Origin: Pseudoflavonifractor sp050943825
GTDB lineage: Bacteria; Bacillota; Clostridia; Oscillospirales; Oscillospiraceae
Reading direction: 5' to 3'
Assembly (NCBI RefSeq): GCF_050943825.1
Contig: NZ_JBMNPX010000004.1
Coordinates: forward strand, 1 to 64,000
Length of the DNA: 64,000 nt
How positions within the stretch are numbered: position 1 is the stretch's first letter; the number at the start of each line of letters is the position of its first letter. The notes under the pieces are model-generated. The model saw only the letters and a list, made by a program, of their open reading frames with translations, was not told where the DNA came from and did not search any database. A program made the translations under genes and the position numbers. Shown in pieces: positions 52,496 through 61,004 of this stretch.

Positions 52496-53131
52496 TCAGA
52501 TGATCTCCAGCAGGTCGCCGTTCTTCATCTGCGCGCAGTTGGCCTCGTCAAAATCGATGTGGACCTCCAGGTCGTGTCCTGTCCCGGACCGGACCGCCAC
52601 ATGCTCAAACACCACGGCCCTGGGTCCCTCGCTTCTCAGCCGGACCTGGTCGCCGCTCTTGAGGCCGTAGACCGCGGCCTGTTCGGGGGAGATGTGGAGG
52701 TGCCTTGCGGCCACGATGACGCCCTCCTTCAGCTCCAGGCTCCCGCAGGGGCCCGTCAGGCGGCAGCCCGGTGTGCCCGCGATGTCTCCCGACATGCGCA
52801 CCACCGGCTTGATGCCCGCCGCGAAGGCGTCGGTCACCGACAGCTCCACCTGGGTGTCCTTCCGGACAGGGCCCAGGACCCGGAGACCGCTCAGCTTTCC
52901 CTTGGGGCCCTCCACCGTCACCTTCTCCTCGCAGGCGAACTGTCCCGGCTGGGACAGGGCCTTCATGGGGGTGAGCTGGTGGCCGGGACCAAAGAGGGCC
53001 TCCACTGCCGCCTGAGTCAGGTGGACATGCCGGTTGGAGATCCCCACGGGGACAAATCCCCGGCCCGTGTTCTTCCGGGCGGAGAGCAGGGTGTCCTTGG
53101 TGACCTGCCGCTTAATCTCTTCCCGGGTCAT
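52496..53131 (-). CDS. pduL: Phosphate propanoyltransferase (PduL phosphotransacylase)
   Basis: The 211-residue enzyme turns acyl-CoA plus phosphate into acyl phosphate and so recycles CoA in the lumen. It has an N-terminal helical tail (MTREEIKRQVTKDTLLSA). The two zinc-site motifs are SNRHVHLT and ARHLHIS, and a C-terminal HIDFDEAN is present. The ATG six bases after GAGGG was chosen. It is the first gene of the microcompartment operon, downstream of a region with inverted repeats. Confidence 0.94.
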   Translation of the reverse strand: MTREEIKRQVTKDTLLSARKNTGRGFVPVGISNRHVHLTQAAVEALFGPGHQLTPMKALSQPGQFACEEKVTVEGPKGKLSGLRVLGPVRKDTQVELSVTDAFAAGIKPVVRMSGDIAGTPGCRLTGPCGSLELKEGVIVAARHLHISPEQAAVYGLKSGDQVRLRSEGPRAVVFEHVAVRSGTGHDLEVHIDFDEANCAQMKNGDLLEII

Positions 53132-53157
53132 AGGCAACCCTCGCTTTCTCAGCAGCT

Positions 53158-53244
53158 GGACTGCTGGTCAGGACCAGCGCAGCCGTACCGCTCTTTTATA
53201 TAAAGATACCATACAGCCCACCGCTGTTGCAAGACCAGCAGTCC
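53158..53244 (-). promoter_or_regulatory. Microcompartment operon control region with repeated GACCAGC sites
   Basis: The 12-base arms GGACTGCTGGTC (53158-53169) and GACCAGCAGTCC (53233-53244) form a perfect inverted repeat 63 bases apart. The left arm is part of GCTGGTCNNGACCAGC (53163-53178). Between the arms the minus strand has TTGCAA next to the right arm and an AT-rich TTTATATAAAA, but no strong -10/-35 pair. This looks like an activator-dependent promoter, with the nearby PocR/AraC regulator as the candidate binder (inference). Confidence 0.6.
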
Positions 53245-53256
53245 AATTGATACAAA

Positions 53257-53523
53257 TTACTCCTTGAAGCTGGCGATGAGATCGGCCAGAGTCTCGACGG
53301 CCTCCTTCTCATCCTCGCCGTCGGCGTAGAGCACGGCCTCTTCGCCCTGGGCCAGGCCCAGAGAGAGCAGCATGATGATGGACTTGGCGTTGTACTTGTC
53401 CTCCTCGCCTACGCGCTGGAGCTCGATCTTGGACTTGAACTTACCCGCCTGGCTGACAAACTCGGAGGCAGGGCGGGCGTGAAGACCGGTCTTGTTCTGG
53501 ATCTTAATCTGCTTGGAATACAT
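53257..53523 (-). CDS. ptsH: PTS phosphocarrier protein HPr
   Basis: The 88-residue HPr has His15 in TGLHARPASEF and the regulatory serine in YNAKSIIMLLSLGL, so it can serve both phosphotransfer and HPr-kinase control. It lies 17 bases after ptsI. Compared with the HPr in the trehalose operon it keeps the regulatory Ser, so this is the better candidate for the general HPr. It separates the sugar-PTS operon from the shell operon. Confidence 0.95.
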   Translation of the reverse strand: MYSKQIKIQNKTGLHARPASEFVSQAGKFKSKIELQRVGEEDKYNAKSIIMLLSLGLAQGEEAVLYADGEDEKEAVETLADLIASFKE

Positions 53524-53540
53524 AGCAACTGTCCCCTTTC

Positions 53541-55256
53541 TTATCGGGCCGCGAAGGCCTCCAGACGGGCGCGGATCTCCGTCTCCGTCTTCATGTTCTT
53601 GACCTCTTCCGCCAGGGCTCTGGCCTCATCCATGTTCAGCCCGCGGATGACCCGCTTGGCCGCCGCCATGGAGGCAAGACCCATAGAGAGCTTGTCGATG
53701 CCCAGGCCCACCAGCACGGGGATGGCCAGGGTGTCGCCGCCCAGCTCGCCGCAGACGCTCACCGGCTTGCCGGCCGCGCCGAAGGTCTTGGCGATGTGGC
53801 CCAGCATGCGGAACACGCCGGGATGGTAGTCCTGATAGTAGGGCTTTACCGCCGGGTTCATCCGGTCGGCAGCGCAGAGGTACTGGGTCAGGTCGTTGGT
53901 GCCCACGCTGACAAAGTCCACCTCATCGGCCACCAGGTCGGCGATGAGGGCCACGGAGGGCACCTCAATCATAATGCCTACCGGCACCTCGTGGTTCCAG
54001 GGGATACCCTCGGCGTCCAGGGCGGCGCCCTGCTCGGCGATGAAGGCCTTGGCCTTGCGGATTTCATCCAGGGCGCCCACCATGGGCATCATGATGCGCA
54101 GGTTGCCGTGGACGGAGGCGCGCAGAGCCGCCCGGATCTGGGCCCGGAAGAGCTCCGGCCGGACCAGGGACAGCCGCAGGCCGCGGATGCCCAGGAAGGG
54201 ATTGTCCTCCTTGGGCAGCTCCAGACGGTCCAGCTGCTTGTCGCCGCCGATATCCATGGTGCGGAGAATCACCGGCTTGTCGCCGAAGGCCTCCAGCACC
54301 TTCTTATAGGTCTCGTACTGCTCATCCTCAGTGGGAAGATGGTCGCCGTTGAGATAGAGGAACTCGGTGCGGAACAGGCCGCAGCCGTCGGCGTACTCGG
54401 CGCCGGAGAGCTCATGGTCATTGGCGGCAGCCACGTTCAGACGGACGCTGATGTGGCGGCCGTCGGTGGTGACCGGCTCGGTGGCCAAATAGGTCTTGGT
54501 CTCCAGCAGTTCGGCTTTTACCTTCTCCGCCTTGGCCCGGTAGGCCGCCAGCTCCTCTTCGCCGGAGCCGGTGATCACCTCGCCCGTCACCGCGTCCAGC
54601 ACCACCTGCTCACCGGCGGTCAGCTTGGTCATGGCGTTGGGGATGCCCAGCACGGCGGGGATCTCATAGCTGCGGGCGATGATGGCGGTGTGGGAGGTAG
54701 CGCCGCCCACCTGGGTGACGATACCCAGCACGTTCTCCCGGTCCAGGGACACGGTGTCCGAGGGATAGAGGTCGTCGGCCACCACGATGACCGGCTTCTC
54801 CAGGGAGGAGAGGTTCTGCTCCTTCTCCCCCGCCCAGCAGCGCAGCAGACGGGTCTTCACGTCCCGCAGGTCGGAGGCCCGCTCACGCATCATCTCGTTC
54901 TTGCTCTTGCCCAGCACCATAATGTAGGTGCTGTATGTCTGGTCGATGGCCGCATCAGGGCTCATCAGGTCATTCTGGATCAGGTTGCGGATCTCCTCAT
55001 CCATGGCCGGATCCAGCAGGATCTCCCGGTGGGCATAGATGATTGCCGCCTTGTCCGGATCTCGCTCCAGCATGCGGGCTTCCAGCTCATCCAGCTCGGC
55101 CTTGGCCCGCGCCCGGGTCTCCTCATAGGCCCGGACCGCCTGTTCCACATTGCTTTTCTCGATGTAAGTCACAACCGGAGTGGCTTTGAAGGGCTCATAG
55201 AGCAGGACCTCTCCGATCACAACACCTTTGGATACGGGTTTCCCTACCAGTCTCAT
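53541..55256 (-). CDS. ptsI: PTS enzyme I (phosphoenolpyruvate-protein phosphotransferase)
   Basis: The 571-residue enzyme begins the PTS phosphate chain. It shows the phospho-histidine in VGGATSHTAIIARS, the PEP-binding FRTEFLYLN and RTMDIGGDKQ blocks, and the C-terminal VSVCGELGGD with the catalytic Cys. Length is standard. CGGAGGTATTTAAC precedes the ATG. It serves the galactitol-type PTS upstream and the trehalose PTS. Confidence 0.97.
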   Translation of the reverse strand: MRLVGKPVSKGVVIGEVLLYEPFKATPVVTYIEKSNVEQAVRAYEETRARAKAELDELEARMLERDPDKAAIIYAHREILLDPAMDEEIRNLIQNDLMSPDAAIDQTYSTYIMVLGKSKNEMMRERASDLRDVKTRLLRCWAGEKEQNLSSLEKPVIVVADDLYPSDTVSLDRENVLGIVTQVGGATSHTAIIARSYEIPAVLGIPNAMTKLTAGEQVVLDAVTGEVITGSGEEELAAYRAKAEKVKAELLETKTYLATEPVTTDGRHISVRLNVAAANDHELSGAEYADGCGLFRTEFLYLNGDHLPTEDEQYETYKKVLEAFGDKPVILRTMDIGGDKQLDRLELPKEDNPFLGIRGLRLSLVRPELFRAQIRAALRASVHGNLRIMMPMVGALDEIRKAKAFIAEQGAALDAEGIPWNHEVPVGIMIEVPSVALIADLVADEVDFVSVGTNDLTQYLCAADRMNPAVKPYYQDYHPGVFRMLGHIAKTFGAAGKPVSVCGELGGDTLAIPVLVGLGIDKLSMGLASMAAAKRVIRGLNMDEARALAEEVKNMKTETEIRARLEAFAAR

Positions 55257-55423
55257 GTTAAATACCTCCGGGCCGCAGCCAACTGTCCGATCTCTGGTTC
55301 TATGAAAGGGACATCTGGCAAGCCGGTTGTGCGCGGACTTACCAGATGCCCTTCAGAAGCAGCGGGTTACAAATTACTCCGTACCGTTACGAAGAGCCGT
55401 TGTATATACTACCCTATTGCTGC
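55257..55423 (-). promoter_or_regulatory. ptsI upstream region with two symmetric elements
   Basis: CATCTGGCAAG (55312-55322) and CTTACCAGATG (55338-55348) form an inverted repeat with one mismatch. TTGTATATACTA (55400-55411) contains the palindrome GTATATAC, close to operators of GntR/UTRA repressors. Either may control ptsI-ptsH. No confident -35 is seen. Confidence 0.5.
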
Positions 55424-56116
55424 TCAGATGTCCAGCGTGTAGCCGGGATTGAAGAGATAGATGGCGCGGGAGCCCTTGATGGGCACGCCCTCGGGATTCA
55501 GGGTGACGCGGAAGCGGATGAGCACGGGAACACCGGGATCCATGCCGAACAGCTCGGCCTCACGGGGCTCCAGGGTGGCCACGGCCAGCTCGTCCACGCC
55601 CTTGGCGGAGATGTGGCCGAACTTCTCCATGACGGCGAAGGTGGACTTGCCGCCCTCGAACATCTCACGCTCCACGCCGGGATAGAACTTGGAGGGCATG
55701 TAGGAGAACTCCAGGCCCACGACCTTGTCGTCGGCGAAGAGGAGGCGCTCCATCACGTTGACCTCGTCGCCCTCCTCCAGCTGGAGGCGCTTGGCAACCT
55801 GGGGCCAGGCAGGACGCTTCTCGAAGGTGAGAATGCGGTTGCCGGGCTTCTGGCCGCGCTTCTTGGCCTCGCCGGTGAAGCTGTGGTTGCCGGTCACCAG
55901 GCCCCACAGATAGGGCTTGCGGACGCGGACCTGATCGCCGGCGCCGGGAACGCGCTCCAGAGCGCCCTCGTAGACCAGGTCGCCGATGCCCTCGCGGACG
56001 GTCTTCTCGTCGCCGCCGAACTTAGCCACCAGAGTGGCCACGTCGGGCATAACCTCGTTCTCCTTGTACTCTCCCTTACGGATGGCATCGTACATCTTGA
56101 CAGCAAGTGCGTTCAT
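55424..56116 (-). CDS. GntR/UTRA-type transcription regulator
   Basis: The 230-residue protein has an N-terminal winged-helix region (about residues 1-65, PDVATLVAKFGGDEKTVREGIGDLVYEG). The C-terminal UTRA-like domain follows (about 85-230, NVMERLLFADDKVVGLEFSYMPSKFYPG and LIRFRVTLNPEGVPIKGSRAIYLF). It is last in the polyol PTS operon and probably controls it by sensing a phosphorylated sugar. AAAGGGGAG precedes the ATG. The recognition helix is less typical than in TreR. Confidence 0.8.
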   Translation of the reverse strand: MNALAVKMYDAIRKGEYKENEVMPDVATLVAKFGGDEKTVREGIGDLVYEGALERVPGAGDQVRVRKPYLWGLVTGNHSFTGEAKKRGQKPGNRILTFEKRPAWPQVAKRLQLEEGDEVNVMERLLFADDKVVGLEFSYMPSKFYPGVEREMFEGGKSTFAVMEKFGHISAKGVDELAVATLEPREAELFGMDPGVPVLIRFRVTLNPEGVPIKGSRAIYLFNPGYTLDI

Positions 56117-56186
56117 GTGACAGCTCCCCTTTATCGTTTCATTTTAATTGATATCCGCGTTTTTTCAGTCCGTTCTGCCATTCCTT

Positions 56187-56240
56187 CCCCCTGAAACAAC
56201 CTTCAGGGGACGGGGCCGAACCCTCGTCCCCTGAAGGTTG
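56187..56240 (-). repeat. Perfect 16-bp inverted repeat with an alternative partner
   Basis: CAACCTTCAGGGGACG (56197-56212) pairs perfectly with CGTCCCCTGAAGGTTG (56225-56240). A third segment CCCCCTGAA (56187-56195) can pair with the same TTCAGGGG, so two mutually exclusive hairpins are possible. It lies in the 252-base gap between the EIIC gene and the regulator. It has no T run; the rest of that gap holds no gene. Confidence 0.75.
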
Positions 56241-56368
56241 CCATTCCGAAGCCTGTGCTCCGGTCCGGTCAGAGGTGTGTATGGATGGCACATTGCCAAC
56301 TCCGGTAGCCGGTTTCAGGCTGCTCCGCCGGTACTGGAGGGTGGCTCACACATAGGTTGGCGCCGGCC

Positions 56369-57823
56369 TTAGGCCTGAGCCGCTTCCACGTTCATGTACT
56401 GATCAGCATACTCCTCGGAGGCGCCGAAGAACATGAACCAGCCCTTGCGGTGGGTCTTGAAGTGCCACAGAGCAAGCACATAAACCACCACACAGACGGC
56501 CATCAGGATGAACTTCATGGCGCCGGGGGCGGAGAAGGCCTTCATAACCACATAGCAGGGAGGAATGGCGGACACGCACCAAGAGGTGATGTAAGTCGCG
56601 CCCTCGGGCAGGGTCTGACCGGCAGTCTCAGCCATCTGAGTGAAGTAGCCGGCCGTATCAGTGGCGATGTAGTGGACGATGGAGTACCAGATGGTACCGG
56701 TGATGGTAGCGTTGAGAATGTTGCCCTTGAACACGGCGACAGCGCCGATGGCCATAAAGGGCATGGCAGGAATGTCAGCCACGGGGATGATGCGGTTGCC
56801 GGGCAGGAACACGGCGGTGATGATGAGGATGGGGATGAGCAGCAGGCCGGTGGTCAGGGTAGCGGTCTCGCCGAAGTAGACGGCGGGGTCGATACCGATG
56901 TTGAAGGCCTTGCGGTTCATCTTACCGCTGCGCACCCGGGCGTTCAGGGTCTGGCTGACGGGGATGAGGCCCTTAACAAACATACCGGAGACGGTGGGAT
57001 AGATAACCAGCATGGCGGCCAGGGTCAGAGCGAAGGGGAAGATCTTGGTGCCCCAGGTGACGGTGCTGCCGATCTCGCCCCAGTAGGCCACGATGCCCAT
57101 GAGCAGGCCCATGATGATGCCGATCATGGCGGGCTCGCCCAGGAAGCCCAGCTTCTCCTGGATCTTCTCGGGGCTCAGCTGCACTTCCTTGATGTGCAGC
57201 TTGTTGATGATCCAGCGGAGAAGGCCGGCCAGAATTGCGATGTTGGTAACGCATACGCAGGTACAGGTCAGGCCTTCATAGCCGTAGTACTCCTGGAGAG
57301 CGGGAGCAAGGAAGTCTGCGATGAAGAGCACGATCAGGTTCATGAACAGGCAGGCCAGCAGACCGATGACGAAGCTGCCGGTGACGAACTGGACCATGAT
57401 GCCCCACACCACGAAGTAGTAGTAGTTCCAGATATCGGTGGGCTGGAAGGTATCGGTAACCCTGGTGAAGAAGAGCACCAGGTTCCAGACCAGGCCAACG
57501 ATGAAGTAGGTCATGCCGAGACCGTTGCTGTACACGATGGCGGCGGCGGCAGGCCAGCCGATATCCACCACGTCAAAGGTCTTGCCGATGTTGCCGGAGA
57601 TCAGCACCATCACGGTGTTGAGCTGTCCCCAGAGGATGTTCAGGATCAGGTTGAATGCGGTCAGGCCGATGGCCATGAAAATTGCTGCACGGGCGCCCTT
57701 CTTCGCGGGCACACGCAGAGCCAGACTCAGGATGAAGATAACGATGGGGACCAGGATGGTTACGCCGAAAACGTCCAGGAATTGATTCTTAAATATGGTT
57801 CCGGCTTGTACTAAAAAGTCCAT
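56369..57823 (-). CDS. PTS EIIC permease, galactitol family
   Basis: The 484-residue membrane protein has about ten to twelve hydrophobic segments. Its start (FKNQFLDVFGVTILVPIVIFILSL) and the middle (LGFLGEPAMIGIIMGLLMGIVAYW) resemble the galactitol-type EIIC family. This family imports polyols or ketoses. It is not fused to other domains; EIIB and EIIA are separate genes upstream. GGGAGGTAAACT precedes the ATG. The substrate cannot be read from the sequence; the dehydrogenase and aldolase genes in the operon point to a polyol or deoxy-polyol. Confidence 0.88.
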   Translation of the reverse strand: MDFLVQAGTIFKNQFLDVFGVTILVPIVIFILSLALRVPAKKGARAAIFMAIGLTAFNLILNILWGQLNTVMVLISGNIGKTFDVVDIGWPAAAAIVYSNGLGMTYFIVGLVWNLVLFFTRVTDTFQPTDIWNYYYFVVWGIMVQFVTGSFVIGLLACLFMNLIVLFIADFLAPALQEYYGYEGLTCTCVCVTNIAILAGLLRWIINKLHIKEVQLSPEKIQEKLGFLGEPAMIGIIMGLLMGIVAYWGEIGSTVTWGTKIFPFALTLAAMLVIYPTVSGMFVKGLIPVSQTLNARVRSGKMNRKAFNIGIDPAVYFGETATLTTGLLLIPILIITAVFLPGNRIIPVADIPAMPFMAIGAVAVFKGNILNATITGTIWYSIVHYIATDTAGYFTQMAETAGQTLPEGATYITSWCVSAIPPCYVVMKAFSAPGAMKFILMAVCVVVYVLALWHFKTHRKGWFMFFGASEEYADQYMNVEAAQA

Positions 57824-57925
57824 AGTTTACCTCCCAATTTTCCATGTTGTTACAACCGCATTGTCAGGCAGCATGGAGAGGAGTGGGCGCCGCCGGAGGC
57901 GGCAGCCCATTCCAAGTCCTGGGTT

Positions 57926-58225
57926 TTACCCTCCCACGACCTGCTTAATGGTGTCGAGCAGCAGCTGGGAAAACTCCTCCTTGCCCACGCCGGTAAACAT
58001 GGGCAGGCCGATCAGGACGGGAGCGCCGCTCTTGTTGGTGGCCTGTGTCTTGCCGGTGGCGACGATGATGTCAGTCTCCAGGTTGGGGATCTCCGTGATC
58101 TTGTGGGGCTCGATTTTGTAGGAGATCTTCTTGGACTTGAGCAGCTTCTCAATCTCCTCCGTCACCACCGAGGTAGTGAAAATACCGCCGCCGCAGCAAA
58201 CACAAATCGTAACAGTTTTTGCCAT
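57926..58225 (-). CDS. PTS EIIB, galactitol family
   Basis: The 99-residue cytosolic EIIB has the phospho-cysteine in TICVCCGGGIFTTS (Cys11 most likely). The rest is PHKITEIPNLETDIIVATG and APVLIGLPMFTGVG. It takes phosphate from EIIA and passes it to the sugar in EIIC. The ATG 10 bases after GGAG was preferred to a GTG three codons earlier. Confidence 0.9.
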   Translation of the reverse strand: MAKTVTICVCCGGGIFTTSVVTEEIEKLLKSKKISYKIEPHKITEIPNLETDIIVATGKTQATNKSGAPVLIGLPMFTGVGKEEFSQLLLDTIKQVVGG

Positions 58226-58296
58226 ACCATACACGCTCCTTTTTTTGTTTCAGTCATGATGTCTTTTGCTCGCTGTGTGAAATGGTCTTCTGTCTG

Positions 58297-58776
58297 TCAG
58301 CCGATATTCAGAAGTCCTTCCAGAATACCGTCCAGCTTTTTCAGCAGTTCGGCCTTGGACTGGGCGTTCAGCAGGCTCTCGACAGCAGCCTTGTCGGAGA
58401 AGGCCGCGGCAAACTTCCGCAGCACTGCCAGCTGGCTCTTGGGGTCGATGATGCCGAAGAGGAACACGATCTGCACCGACACATCGTCTCCCGAGCGGTC
58501 CATGGATTTGAAGATAACAGGCTTTTCCATGGTAGCGATGGAGACAAAGGGCTCGTTGCAGCCGTCCGCAATGTGGGGGATGGCCAGGGGGATGGGCATC
58601 TCCAGGCCGGTGGGGAACTCCTTCTCCCGCTCCTGAATCTTCTCGATGTAGAGGTCGGTGACCAGCCCCTGGGCCTTGGCCAGGTTGGCCAGGGTATCGA
58701 TGGCCTGGGCAGAGTCCTCAAAGGTCTGGTGCAGGAGAATCAGGTCCTCATTGGTTCTCATTTTCAGCTCGCTCAT
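58297..58776 (-). CDS. PTS EIIA, fructose/galactitol type
   Basis: The 159-residue protein has the EIIA2 fold. The phospho-acceptor is His68 in MPIPLAIPHIADG, followed by VQIVFLFGIIDPKSQLAVLRKFAAAF. It accepts phosphate from HPr. GGAGGAGTGGTATC precedes the ATG. It lies 16 bases after the UroD-like gene. Confidence 0.92.
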   Translation of the reverse strand: MSELKMRTNEDLILLHQTFEDSAQAIDTLANLAKAQGLVTDLYIEKIQEREKEFPTGLEMPIPLAIPHIADGCNEPFVSIATMEKPVIFKSMDRSGDDVSVQIVFLFGIIDPKSQLAVLRKFAAAFSDKAAVESLLNAQSKAELLKKLDGILEGLLNIG

Positions 58777-58792
58777 GATACCACTCCTCCTC

Positions 58793-59866
58793 TTAGTACC
58801 AGCCCACGTCGTTGACGGCCTTGACCATCATGGCCACGTTCTCCTCGGGGGAGCCGGGGCCCACCTCGCAGCCGGCCATGAACTCGAAGCGGCCGGGCAT
58901 GAGGGCCTTGCCCTTCTCGATGATCTCGCAGCTGGCCTTGTAGACCTCCTCGGGGGTGCCGTTCATGATGATGGCGGGGTCCAGGTTGCCGCAGATGGCG
59001 CAGTCGGGGAAGAACTTGGCGGCGTCCTCCAGAGAGATCTCCTTGCCGACGGAGAGCATGCCCCGCTTGCCGGGCTGATGGAAGGGAACCTCCGCCCAGT
59101 AGGGCAGGTTCAGGTTGTGGTCGCCGCACATGTGCATGTACACAGCCTTGGCGCCCATCTCCAGCACCTTGGAGTTGAGCTCCTTCACGTAGGGCATGGA
59201 GAACTCCTCCAGAATCTTGGGGGAGATGAGGGCGTTGGACTCAGTGGGAGACACGGCACGGGCCAGCACACGGCCGGGGCCGAAGGTGCCGATAAAGTAC
59301 TCGGCCACCTGGAGGATATGGTCGGTCATTTTCCGCAGGGCGGCATGGGCCATGTCGGGGTCGATGAGCACGCACTCCAGGAAGCTGGGCACGCCGAACA
59401 GGTTGGCGGCGTGGGTGAAGGGGGTGCCGCAGATGAAGGCGATCTCGCTGCCCTCAGCCTCCTGCATCTTGGCGAACTCCATCTCGTGGGGGATGCAGCC
59501 GGCGGTCTTCACGTCGGGCAGCTGGAGGGAGTCGATGTCAAAGTCCTCCCAGTCCTTGATGGGCCGCTCGGAGACCTCGGGACCAAAGGCGTTCTCGTCC
59601 TTCTTGTACTCGATCTTGCCGCCGAACTCACCGGCGCCGTAAGCTACGAAGGTGTAGAAGGGGCCGCCGTCGAAGCCGAAGTCCTCATAGGTCTTCTTCT
59701 GGCACTCGAAGCTGGCTCTGGGGTCGCGGTACACCGAAGCCACGGGGATACCCACGTGCTTGGCGCAGAAGGCGTAGCCCTTATGTACTACAGGGACGCG
59801 GTCCTGGGGCTGCTTGTTGTAAAGGGCTTCAATGCGTTCATGGCCGGTCATTTCAGGCTTTCTCAC
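58793..59866 (-). CDS. Uroporphyrinogen-decarboxylase-family protein, methyltransferase-like
   Basis: The 357-residue protein starts at GTG, about 8 bases after GGAGGG. It has a barrel of the URO-D type and zinc-ligand positions like those of corrinoid-dependent methyltransferases such as MtaA: His245 and Cys247 in YMHMCGDHN, and Cys333 in MAGCEVGPGSPEENV. True HemE lacks this site. The family often moves methyl groups between methylcobalamin and thiols. Here it lies inside a sugar PTS operon with no corrinoid protein beside it, so its role is open; a zinc-dependent reaction on a sugar phosphate is also possible. Confidence 0.8.
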   Translation of the reverse strand: MRKPEMTGHERIEALYNKQPQDRVPVVHKGYAFCAKHVGIPVASVYRDPRASFECQKKTYEDFGFDGGPFYTFVAYGAGEFGGKIEYKKDENAFGPEVSERPIKDWEDFDIDSLQLPDVKTAGCIPHEMEFAKMQEAEGSEIAFICGTPFTHAANLFGVPSFLECVLIDPDMAHAALRKMTDHILQVAEYFIGTFGPGRVLARAVSPTESNALISPKILEEFSMPYVKELNSKVLEMGAKAVYMHMCGDHNLNLPYWAEVPFHQPGKRGMLSVGKEISLEDAAKFFPDCAICGNLDPAIIMNGTPEEVYKASCEIIEKGKALMPGRFEFMAGCEVGPGSPEENVAMMVKAVNDVGWY

Positions 59867-59886
59867 GCTGATGTCCCTCCTTATAT

Positions 59887-60930
59887 TTATTCCATCCAGG
59901 GCTTCAGAACCACCTTGATGGCCTCGCCCTGCTGGATCATGCGCACGCCTTCGGGCATCTGCTCCAGAGGCAGCGCGTGGGTGATGATGCGGGTATCGAT
60001 GCGGCCGGCAGCCAGCAGCTCATAGCCCTTGGCGAAATCGGCGGCGGAGTAGGAGTAGGCGCCGAAGATACGCAGGCGCTTATAGTGGATGAGGTTGCCG
60101 TCCATGGTGGTCCAGGGGTTATCCTTGGCCAGACCGCCGAACAGGCACAGGCGGCCTTCCTTGCGCAGCAGCTCCACGCCCTGCTGATGGGGCTTGGCGG
60201 AGGGGCAGGCCACGATGCACACGTCGGCGCCGCGGCCGTCGGTGATCTCCATAACCCGCTGCACCAGGTCCTCCTGGGAGGAGACGATGAAGTGGGTGCC
60301 GCCGAACTCATGGCACTTGTCCAGGCGGTCCTTGTTCAGCTCAGCCATGATGATCTTGGTGGCGCCGTGGAGCTTGGCGATCTGAGCGTGGAGGCAGCCG
60401 ATGGGGCCGGAACCCACGATGACCACGGTATCGCCCATGCCCACCTTCAGGTCGTCCTGGGCCTTCACAACGGAGGCCAGCAGCTCGGCCAGGATCATGG
60501 GCTCCAGGTCGGCGTCGTCAGGCACCTTGATGATCTGGCCGCGGGCCAGCATATCGCCGGGGAATACCATGTACTGGGCGAAGCCGCCGGGGAAGCTGGT
60601 GCCGGCCACCTGGATGTTGTCGCACAGGCCGGGCATCTTGTTGACGCAGTAGTAGCACTTGCCGCAGGGGATGGCGGGGTTGGCCACGACCTTGTCGCCC
60701 ACCTTCCAGCCGGTGACGTTCTTGCCTACCTTCTCAACATAGCCGGCATTCTCATGACCCAGAATGACGGGGTAGTTGATCTTGGCAGAGCCTACGGAGT
60801 AGGTGCGCACGTCAGAGCCGCACAGGCCCACGGAGTCAATCTTGATGAGCAGACCGTCGTCCGGGCACTCGGGCACCGGAATGTCCCGCATCTCCACCTG
60901 AGCCTTGCCGGTGAGATAAAGAGCCTTCAT
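59887..60930 (-). CDS. Zn-dependent polyol-phosphate dehydrogenase (MDR family)
   Basis: The 347-residue enzyme resembles sorbitol or galactitol-1-phosphate dehydrogenases. Catalytic zinc ligands are in GLCGSDVRTY and GHENAGYV. The structural zinc has four cysteines in PCGKCYYCVNKMPGLC. The NAD site is VVIVGSGPIGCLHAQIAK. AGGAGGAATACC precedes the ATG. It would oxidise the polyol phosphate delivered by the PTS to a sugar phosphate. Substrate is not settled by sequence. Confidence 0.9.
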   Translation of the reverse strand: MKALYLTGKAQVEMRDIPVPECPDDGLLIKIDSVGLCGSDVRTYSVGSAKINYPVILGHENAGYVEKVGKNVTGWKVGDKVVANPAIPCGKCYYCVNKMPGLCDNIQVAGTSFPGGFAQYMVFPGDMLARGQIIKVPDDADLEPMILAELLASVVKAQDDLKVGMGDTVVIVGSGPIGCLHAQIAKLHGATKIIMAELNKDRLDKCHEFGGTHFIVSSQEDLVQRVMEITDGRGADVCIVACPSAKPHQQGVELLRKEGRLCLFGGLAKDNPWTTMDGNLIHYKRLRIFGAYSYSAADFAKGYELLAAGRIDTRIITHALPLEQMPEGVRMIQQGEAIKVVLKPWME

Positions 60931-61004
60931 AGTGGTATTCCTCCTATTATGTAAAGTTTTTAATTGATATTCAAGTCCTTTTCCTTCCGCTGGTGTCCGA
61001 TGGA

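Noticed and set aside
45031..53131. A canonical propanediol or ethanolamine microcompartment
   Set aside because: No diol dehydratase, ethanolamine ammonia-lyase, reactivating factor or PduO/EutT gene is found; the DERA genes indicate a different substrate.
53246..55380. The word ACAAATTACTCC occurring both near 53253 and near 55370 as a shared control site
   Set aside because: One copy covers the HPr stop codon, the other lies in a leader; there is no symmetry and no third copy, so chance is likely.
58793..59866. hemE (true uroporphyrinogen decarboxylase)
   Set aside because: The zinc-ligand pattern and the sugar-operon setting fit the methyltransferase-like branch, and it is far from the hem genes in the window.
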